A stretch of DNA of 11,667 nucleotides from assembly GCA_023250495.1 (NCBI GenBank), contig JAHFAP010000086.1, forward strand, positions 1 through 11,667, written 5' to 3'. The stretch comes from Deltaproteobacteria bacterium. GTDB taxonomy: Bacteria > Desulfobacterota > Binatia > UBA9968. Of the stretch, positions 6,934 to 11,667 are shown one piece after another. Every line of letters begins with the position of its first letter. Within the stretch, counting starts at the first letter, position 1. A program made the position numbers and the translations under genes. The notes under the pieces were generated by a model. It was not told the DNA's origin and made no database searches. It worked only from the letters and a program-made list of their open reading frames with translations.

Positions 6934-8562
6934 ATGAGAGTGACTGAAAGACCGGGATGGCACGCGGCCATTACGGCGAGCACGATTTTTTCGCTGGCTC
7001 TTCTGCTCTTCTCCCCGCCGGGCGGGGCCGCGGAGAAGGAGAATCCGCGCAGTGGAGGAGAGTTGGTCTTTGCTGTGGGAGAGACGCCGCCCTCCTACGA
7101 TGGGCATCGTGAGACCACATTTGCCATGCTTCACCCCATCGCTCCACACTACAGCACGCTGCTGCGCTTCGATCCTCAGGGCTATCCAAAGATCATAGGG
7201 GACGTGGCAGAGAGCTGGAGCGCTTCCAAAGACGGCCTCACCTATACCTTCAAGATACGCAAGGGGGTCAAGTTTCACGACGGGAGCGAACTGACCTCCA
7301 AGGACGTTAAAGCGACCTATGATAAGATCATTTTGCCTCCGCAGGGTGTGGCCAGTGCGCGCAAGGCTTACTATGACATGGTCGATAGGATCGAGACCCC
7401 GGATATCTACACTGTAGTTTTCCATCTCAAGTATCCGTCGGCATCTCTATTGGCCAACCTCGCCTCCCCTTGGAACTTCATCTATAAGGCGGAGATTCTG
7501 GAAAAGGATCCGCGCTGGTATGAGAAGAATATCATGGGATCGGGTCCCTTCACCTTTGTAGAGTACGTGCCCGGATCGCACTGGGTGGGGAAGAAGAACC
7601 CCAACTACTTCATGAAGGGTCGGCCTTACCTGGACGGCTATAAAGCTATCTTCATTCGCGATACCGCGCCACGCGTGGCCGCAATTCGCAGCGGGCAGGC
7701 TCTCATTGAATTTCGCGGGTTCAATCCCGCCGCGAAAGAGGACATCGTGAAGGCCTTGGGCGATAAGGTTGTGGTTCAAGAGAGCCCGTGGATCTGCAAC
7801 TTAACGGTTACGATCAACAATGAGAAGAAGCCCTTCGACGATGTGCGGGTTCGGCGTGCGCTCACGCTTGCCATCGACCGCTGGGAGGCTTCCAAGGCCC
7901 TTTCCCAGATCTCGCTTATGAAGTATGTGGGAGGGCTCTTCCGTCCTGGCGCCGGCTCGCAGTACGCCACGCCGGAGGCGGAGCTCACCAAGCTGGCTGG
8001 TTTCGGTAAAAATATCGAAGCGGCGCGGAAGGAGGCGCGGCGGCTTCTCAAGGAGGCGGGGGTTCCCGAGGGTTTTTCCTTCACGCTTAAAAACCGTAAT
8101 GTCAGGGAGCCCTATGAGGTCACCGGAGTCTTTGTCATCGACCAGTGGCGCCAGATTGGACTGAATGTGACCCACATGCCACAGGAAGGCGGCCCTTACT
8201 TCAACGATTTCCGCCAGGGAAACTATGAAACTGGCATTGACTTTAACTGCGATTTCATGGACGAGCCTGATTACCAACTTTTAAAGTTTTTGAGCAGCGA
8301 CAAAAGCCCCCTTAACTATGCCCGCTATAAGGACAGCGTTCTGGACGATCTTTACGAAAAACAGGGCCGCGCGACCAACGCCAAGGAGCGACTTAAGCTG
8401 CTCAGGCAGTTTGAGAAGCGGGTGCTGGATGAGCAGGCCTACCAATTCCATATCCTCTGGTGGCAGCGCATTATCCCTCACTGGGCGAAGGTCAAGGGGT
8501 GGAAGATCACGCCCAGCCATTATTTGAACCAAGATCTAAGGGAGATCTGGCTCGCGGAATAG
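6934..8562 (+). CDS. ABC transporter periplasmic solute-binding protein, family 5 (SBP_bac_5)
   Basis: A 542-residue exported receptor that should deliver substrate to the two permeases. The N-terminus has a positive start, a hydrophobic run (about 11-26) and a likely signal peptidase I site after Ala33 (GGAA before EKENP); there is no lipobox Cys. The mature part shows family 5 features: SGGELVFAVGETPPSYDG, ESWSASKDGLTYTFKIRKGVKFHDGSELTSKDV near 90-125, and a downstream DDVRVRRALTLAIDR segment. A strong Shine-Dalgarno sequence GGGAGGTG (6922-6929) sits five to six bases before the ATG, better than any other gene of the unit, as suits a protein needed in excess. Members of this family bind peptides, nickel, sugars, opines and other solutes, so specificity is open. 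The gene lies between the ATPase and permease pairs. Confidence 0.93.
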   Translation: MRVTERPGWHAAITASTIFSLALLLFSPPGGAAEKENPRSGGELVFAVGETPPSYDGHRETTFAMLHPIAPHYSTLLRFDPQGYPKIIGDVAESWSASKDGLTYTFKIRKGVKFHDGSELTSKDVKATYDKIILPPQGVASARKAYYDMVDRIETPDIYTVVFHLKYPSASLLANLASPWNFIYKAEILEKDPRWYEKNIMGSGPFTFVEYVPGSHWVGKKNPNYFMKGRPYLDGYKAIFIRDTAPRVAAIRSGQALIEFRGFNPAAKEDIVKALGDKVVVQESPWICNLTVTINNEKKPFDDVRVRRALTLAIDRWEASKALSQISLMKYVGGLFRPGAGSQYATPEAELTKLAGFGKNIEAARKEARRLLKEAGVPEGFSFTLKNRNVREPYEVTGVFVIDQWRQIGLNVTHMPQEGGPYFNDFRQGNYETGIDFNCDFMDEPDYQLLKFLSSDKSPLNYARYKDSVLDDLYEKQGRATNAKERLKLLRQFEKRVLDEQAYQFHILWWQRIIPHWAKVKGWKITPSHYLNQDLREIWLAE

Positions 8563-8574
8563 AAAAGCCGAGGA

Positions 8575-8638
8575 TAGAGAATCGAGGATCGAGGATGGCC
8601 CTAGCCTCCATCCTCCACCTTCCATCCTCGAATCTCTA
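8575..8638. repeat. Nested inverted repeat with GAGGAT motifs between binding protein and dppB
   Basis: The outer arms are TAGAGAATCGAGGAT (8575-8589) and ATCCTCGAATCTCTA (8624-8638), pairing 14 of 15 with one A-A mismatch at 8581/8632. Inside, GAGGATGG (8591-8598) and CCATCCTC (8608-8615) form a perfect 8-bp stem around a nine-base loop. The left half repeats GAGGAT three times (near 8571, 8584 and 8591), and ATCCTC or CATCCTC recurs on the right. It fills nearly all of the 80-base gap and ends four bases before the dppB ATG. There is no T-run, and I see no clear target-site duplication. Confidence 0.75.
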
Positions 8639-8642
8639 AGAG

Positions 8643-9596
8643 ATGCACCAGTATATTCTTAAGCGGCTCCTGCTCATGATCCCGACCCTGCTCGGGGTCG
8701 CGGTCCTCGTCTTTCTTATGCTCAGGGTCGCTCCGGGCGACATCGTGGAGCTTAAGTATGCGGGTACCGGTGCCTTCGCGCCCAAGGAGGTCTTGGATCA
8801 GGAGCGGGCCCAGCTCGGTCTGGACAAACCGCTTTGGCACCAATTCTTAAGCTGGATGTGGGGCATCGTCCGCTTCGATTTCGGCAACTCCATGTGGACC
8901 GGCAGGCCGATTACTTACGAGATCTGGATACGCCTTGAGCTCAGCCTCGAGCTTGCTCTTATGGCTACGCTGGTCGCCGTTCTCCTTTCCATCCCCCTTG
9001 GAACGCTCGCCGCGCTCAAGCAGGATACTTGGGTCGATTATTTTGTGCGGATCTTTTCTATCGCGGGCTTGTCGATCCCCTCATTCTGGTTGGGCATTAT
9101 CATCATCCTTGGATTTCTCATCTTTGTTAAATGGCTCCCGCCGCTCACCTTTACTTCCTTCTGGGTCGATCCCAAGGCCAATCTCACGCAGCTCATCTGG
9201 CCGGCTCTGGCCGTGGGATATCGCTACTCGGCGGTGGCGACGCGCATGACGCGCTCGGCCGTGTTGGAGGTGCTGCGCGAGGATTATATCCGCACGGCGC
9301 GAGCGAAAGGGCTGTGGGAGCGAGTGGTGCTCACGCGCCACGCGCTCAAGAACGCGCTGCTGCCGGTCATCACCGTGATCGGGCTCGAGTTCGCATTTCT
9401 CATCGGCGGGCTGGTTGTCACGGAGCAGGTTTTCAATCTCAACGGGATCGGCATGCTCTTTGTGGAGTCCATCACGCGCCGCGACTACACCATGACTCAG
9501 GCCCTGGTCTTGCTCGTCTCTTTCTCCTTTATCTTCGTCAATTTCATTGTCGATCTTCTCTATGCGTGGTTGGATCCGCGCATCCGTTATCAGTAG
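8643..9596 (+). CDS. dppB: ABC transporter permease, DppB/OppB family
   Basis: A 317-residue inner-membrane permease. The N-terminus MHQYILKRLLLMIPTLLGV, followed by RVAPGD, is the hallmark start of the DppB type. Membrane segments lie roughly at 9-28, 101-122, 133-164, 180-196, 238-260 and 285-308. The EAA loop that docks the ATPases is at about 209-232 (EVLREDYIRTARAKGL, then RHALKNALLP). The end, LYAWLDPRIRYQ, is also typical. Length is normal for the family. The region before the ATG is taken up by an inverted repeat and offers only a poor AAGAG, so translation may be weak or structure-dependent. The dppC ATG follows the stop by eight bases. Confidence 0.94.
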   Translation: MHQYILKRLLLMIPTLLGVAVLVFLMLRVAPGDIVELKYAGTGAFAPKEVLDQERAQLGLDKPLWHQFLSWMWGIVRFDFGNSMWTGRPITYEIWIRLELSLELALMATLVAVLLSIPLGTLAALKQDTWVDYFVRIFSIAGLSIPSFWLGIIIILGFLIFVKWLPPLTFTSFWVDPKANLTQLIWPALAVGYRYSAVATRMTRSAVLEVLREDYIRTARAKGLWERVVLTRHALKNALLPVITVIGLEFAFLIGGLVVTEQVFNLNGIGMLFVESITRRDYTMTQALVLLVSFSFIFVNFIVDLLYAWLDPRIRYQ

Positions 9597-9604
9597 GGAG
9601 AAGG

Positions 9605-10504
9605 ATGGCAGGCGAAGCGGACACAACGATAGAGGTGCTTCCGGCGGTTTCTCACATACCTCGCTGGCTTGCAGTCTCGCTGCGCTTTGCGCGCCAGAGG
9701 CCTTTGGGCGCGGCGGGCGCGGCGATCATTATCATCATGGCCTTAGCGGCCTCGTTAGCGGATGTGATTGCGCCATTCGATCCGCTGAAAACCGATTATG
9801 CGCGCATGTTCCAGCCACCCGGAGCGAATCACTGGTTCGGCACGGACGCCTTCGGCCGCGACGTGCTTTCGCGCATCATCTATGGCTCGCGAACGGCGCT
9901 GCTGGTTGGCTTCAGTTCCTCTTTCTTCTCGGCCACGCTCGGCGCGATCTTGGGCGTGGGAAGCGCCTACTTCGGCGGCAGGACCGATCTCATCACGCAG
10001 CGCTTAATGGATGTTCTGCTTTCGTTTCCGTTGATCGTCCTGGCCCTAGCCGTGGTGGCGATTCTCGGAAGCGGGATCATGAACGTGATTCTGGCGATCA
10101 CAATCCCCATGATCCCGCGCTGCGCCCTGGTTGTGCGCAGCACCGCTCTCTCGCTGCGCCGCACGCCATTCGTCGACGCGGCCCGCGCCCTCGGCTTCGG
10201 CCACGCTCGGATAATCTTCCGCCATATGCTTCCGAATGTCATGGCGCCTTATCTCATCATGCTTACTGCTTTTCAGGGGCAGGCGATTCTTCTGGAGGCC
10301 TCGCTTTCCTTTCTCGGCCTTGGAGTCGCAGAGCCTACGGCGGCGTGGGGCCTGATGCTTAGAGGCGCAGCCGTGGAGTTTGCTGAGAGGGCTCCTTGGA
10401 TGGCGATCTTCCCCGGCGTGGCCATCAGCCTGTCCGTCTTCGCTTTCAATCTGTTAGGCGACTCGCTGCGCGACGCCCTCGACCCGAAATTGCGGGTATC
10501 ATAA
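9605..10504 (+). CDS. dppC: ABC transporter permease, DppC/OppC family
   Basis: A 299-residue inner-membrane permease pairing with DppB. It has a cytoplasmic N-terminus (about 1-33, ending RFARQRPLGAAG), a first membrane segment near 36-56, then the periplasmic motif HWFGTDAFGRDVLSRIIYGSR (76-96). More membrane segments lie near 97-121, 137-172, 214-236 and 264-286. The EAA loop is at 191-211 (DAARALGFGHARIIFRHMLP). The C-terminal NLLGDSLRDALDPKLR is a family hallmark. ATG 9605 is preceded by GGGAGAAGG just after the dppB stop. The same frame stays open far upstream, to about 9131, but that stretch lies inside dppB and does not resemble a permease. This is the last gene of the transport unit. 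Confidence 0.95.
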   Translation: MAGEADTTIEVLPAVSHIPRWLAVSLRFARQRPLGAAGAAIIIIMALAASLADVIAPFDPLKTDYARMFQPPGANHWFGTDAFGRDVLSRIIYGSRTALLVGFSSSFFSATLGAILGVGSAYFGGRTDLITQRLMDVLLSFPLIVLALAVVAILGSGIMNVILAITIPMIPRCALVVRSTALSLRRTPFVDAARALGFGHARIIFRHMLPNVMAPYLIMLTAFQGQAILLEASLSFLGLGVAEPTAAWGLMLRGAAVEFAERAPWMAIFPGVAISLSVFAFNLLGDSLRDALDPKLRVS

Positions 10505-10629
10505 GTGTTACGGGCGCATTTGCTGCTAACGACAGTGTCTGATCCGCAGTCCTGTAAACTTTTCTGCCCATAGTGCGTCTAATCGGATAGAGGCTGGACA
10601 AAGGCTGACGCAAGATTGAGGAGGGTTTT

Positions 10630-11034
10630 ATGAACAGGTTCAGAGTTATTGCCGTAGGGAGCTTGCTAGCAGGGTGCTTGATAGTTTCAGTTTCACCAGG
10701 CTTAGCTTGGGAGTGGGGTGGGAACTTTCCCTACCGGTACGACCGATGGCGCGATGTGCGACACGACAGGCGGGATATCTATAGGGATCGGAGGGACTTG
10801 CACAGGGATTATGCAGAGCTGAGACAAGATCGGCGGGATCTCTGGAGAGATCTCCGTGACGGAGCCAGCCCCCGGGACATAGCCAGGGACCGGCAAGATA
10901 TCTGGAACGACTTGGCGGATATCCGTCGTGACCGTCTGGATCTACGGGAGGATTATAGAGATCTTGCAGAAGACTTCTGGGATCTGCGGCGCGACCGGAG
11001 AGAGCTGCATCGAGATTTCAGAGGCTACGAATAA
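10630..11034 (+). CDS. Small exported protein built of twelve Asp/Arg-rich heptads, function unknown
   Basis: A 134-residue protein preceded by a strong AGGAGG (10619-10624) at good spacing. The N-terminus MNRFRVIAVGSLLAGC gives two export readings. LAGC (13-16) fits a lipobox, with Cys16 lipidated. Alternatively the hydrophobic run to Ala26 is cut by signal peptidase I before WEWGG. The rest is heptads, five at 42-76 and seven at 83-131, split by DGASPR (77-82). In every heptad position 1 is Asp/Glu and position 5 is Asp. Position 2 is always V/I/L except in the break. Position 6 is Arg or Y/L/F. The 2/6 spacing would give an amphipathic, strongly charged helix, perhaps a coiled coil or a salt-bridged single helix in the periplasm. 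I do not recognise the family. The 125-base gap and its own ribosome site suggest it is separate from the importer. Confidence 0.82.
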   Translation: MNRFRVIAVGSLLAGCLIVSVSPGLAWEWGGNFPYRYDRWRDVRHDRRDIYRDRRDLHRDYAELRQDRRDLWRDLRDGASPRDIARDRQDIWNDLADIRRDRLDLREDYRDLAEDFWDLRRDRRELHRDFRGYE

Positions 11035-11344
11035 CGCCTAAGACTGTGATTGACCTGACCGCCGGCACACCGGGGCGGTCGGGCGCTCCCGATTCACCCC
11101 TCATGGTTAGTTTCCCCGCCTAAATAAGTATTCCCAGTTGTTGAGAAGGCGCCCGCGAGAAATTTAGCGACATCCAGCTCCCGTTAGTTAGTGGGTTTTC
11201 GAAACCGCGCGGCTGGAGCGCCATTCCATTGTAGACGCGATTATTAATCGACAAGGACCAGGCTGGTACCGGGCCGAAAAGTCAAGTTCATTCTCGAAGG
11301 CGGGAGTGATTTATGGCGTTGAATGTGATATCCAAAGAACGCTC
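11035..11344. other. Gene-free stretch (310 bases) with small hairpins and no identified RNA gene
   Basis: No coding region is supported here except a possible 25-codon ORF that begins at 11313 and overlaps the next gene. GACCGCC (11057-11063) and GGCGGTC (11074-11080) form a 7-bp GC stem 23 bases after the heptad gene. It lacks a T-run and is at best a weak terminator. A second element nests GGTTT/AAACC (11194-11198/11202-11206) within TCCAGC/GCTGGA (11173-11178/11212-11217). CGATT-ATT-AATCG (11238-11250) is a short palindrome. I found no tRNA, no recognisable riboswitch and no convincing promoter. Confidence 0.4.
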
Positions 11345-11667
11345 ATGGTCGATGTCGCCGCTAATTGCCGCAAGGTCCTGGAGCGCATGAGCGAAGCCGC
11401 GGCCCGATGCGGCCGGGATCCCAAAGAGATCAAGCTGCTGGCCGCTTCCAAGTCTCAAAGCGTTGCTCAGATCGAGGCGGCCATCGAGGCGGGCATCCGG
11501 CTCTTCGGCGAAAATTACGTCCAGGAGGCTCAGGCCAAGAGAGCGGCCATCCACGAACGGGTCGAGTGGCACATGATCGGTCATCTCCAGCGCAACAAGG
11601 TCAAGACAGCCTTGGACCTCTTTGATCTGATTCAATCGCTGGATAGCGTGGAGTTGGCGCAGGAGCT
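11345..11667 (+). CDS. yggS: YggS/PLPBP family PLP homeostasis protein, 3' end cut by window edge
   Basis: The first 107 residues of a pyridoxal-phosphate-binding protein of the YggS/PROSC family, a cytoplasmic single-domain barrel involved in vitamin B6 and amino-acid homeostasis without known catalysis. Landmarks: RCGRDPKEIKLLAASK with the PLP lysine at residue 36, LFGENYVQEAQAK at 53-65, and WHMIGHLQRNKVK at 75-87. The frame differs from that of a nearby ATG at 11313. ATG 11345 is chosen because it aligns without gaps to the E. coli YggS N-terminus as I recall it, including Lys36. No strong ribosome site precedes it; an in-frame GTG at 11306 has an AAGG upstream and would add 13 residues. 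Typical full length is about 220-235 residues, so roughly half is missing. Confidence 0.93.
   Translation, partial: MVDVAANCRKVLERMSEAAARCGRDPKEIKLLAASKSQSVAQIEAAIEAGIRLFGENYVQEAQAKRAAIHERVEWHMIGHLQRNKVKTALDLFDLIQSLDSVELAQE

Noticed and set aside
6718..7425. Minus-strand open frame of 235 codons across the dppF end and SBP start
   Set aside because: It covers two well-supported genes and their gap, shows no domain, and has no ribosome site.
9131..9604. Upstream extension of the dppC frame into dppB
   Set aside because: The added 158 residues are the +1-frame reading of dppB and do not look like a membrane protein. ATG 9605 has a ribosome site and the correct family N-terminus.
10505..10629. 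Promoter or RNA element before the heptad gene
   Set aside because: No paired -35/-10 hexamers at usual spacing and no stable stem. Only the AGGAGG ribosome site is convincing.
10741..11031. CRISPR-like or recent DNA tandem repeat in the heptad gene
   Set aside because: The repetition is at the protein level. Codons vary between units, so it is neither a CRISPR array nor a fresh DNA duplication.
11057..11080. Intrinsic terminator after the heptad protein
   Set aside because: The 7-bp GC stem is real, but the loop is ten bases and no T-run follows, so I do not call a terminator.
11288..11635. Minus-strand open frame opposite yggS
   Set aside because: The plus strand carries unmistakable YggS motifs, and the minus reading has no recognisable features.

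Overview
This is a GC-rich (by eye about 60% G+C), densely coded bacterial window. All ten genes lie on the plus strand, and both outer genes are cut by the window edges. Nothing here fixes the species. A UPF0182 membrane protein, an acyl-CoA-type thiolase homologue, a Dpp/Opp-type importer with its own GntR regulator, a YggS homologue and several short palindromic intergenic repeats together suggest a free-living soil, sediment or groundwater bacterium. My low-confidence guess is a deltaproteobacterial-grade or Binatota/Rokubacteria/NC10-like lineage.

Layout. (1) 1-2429: the 3' part of a UPF0182-family membrane protein. (2) 2599-4811: a thiolase-superfamily protein fused to a DUF35-type OB domain, then a GntR/FCD regulator; the two overlap by one base. 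(3) 4825-10504: a complete five-component Dpp/Opp-family ABC importer in the order ATPase D, ATPase F, solute-binding protein, permease B, permease C. (4) 10630-11034: a small exported protein made almost entirely of Asp/Arg-rich heptads. (5) 11345-11667: the start of a YggS-type PLP-binding protein.

How the genes may work together. Genes 2-8 (2599-10504) are co-directional and mostly separated by 0-116 bases. They look like one catabolic or uptake unit: the importer brings in a substrate, the FCD regulator probably senses a small acid or related metabolite, and the thiolase-like fusion acts on a CoA-linked intermediate. The thiolase domain has Ser where the nucleophilic Cys is expected and carries a DUF35 OB domain. 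This recalls steroid side-chain aldolases (Ltp2 with the ChsH2 DUF35 domain) more than a classical thiolase, so the cargo may not be a peptide.

The least ordinary signals are small. Three unrelated inverted repeats sit at three junctions inside the importer unit and overlap coding ends or start regions. One of them supplies the start codon and first nine codons of the second ATPase. A six-codon mini-ORF there touches the stop of the first ATPase and the start of the second through two ATGA overlaps. The heptad protein at 10630 has no function I can recognise. I see no CRISPR array, tRNA, rRNA, transposase or phage gene.
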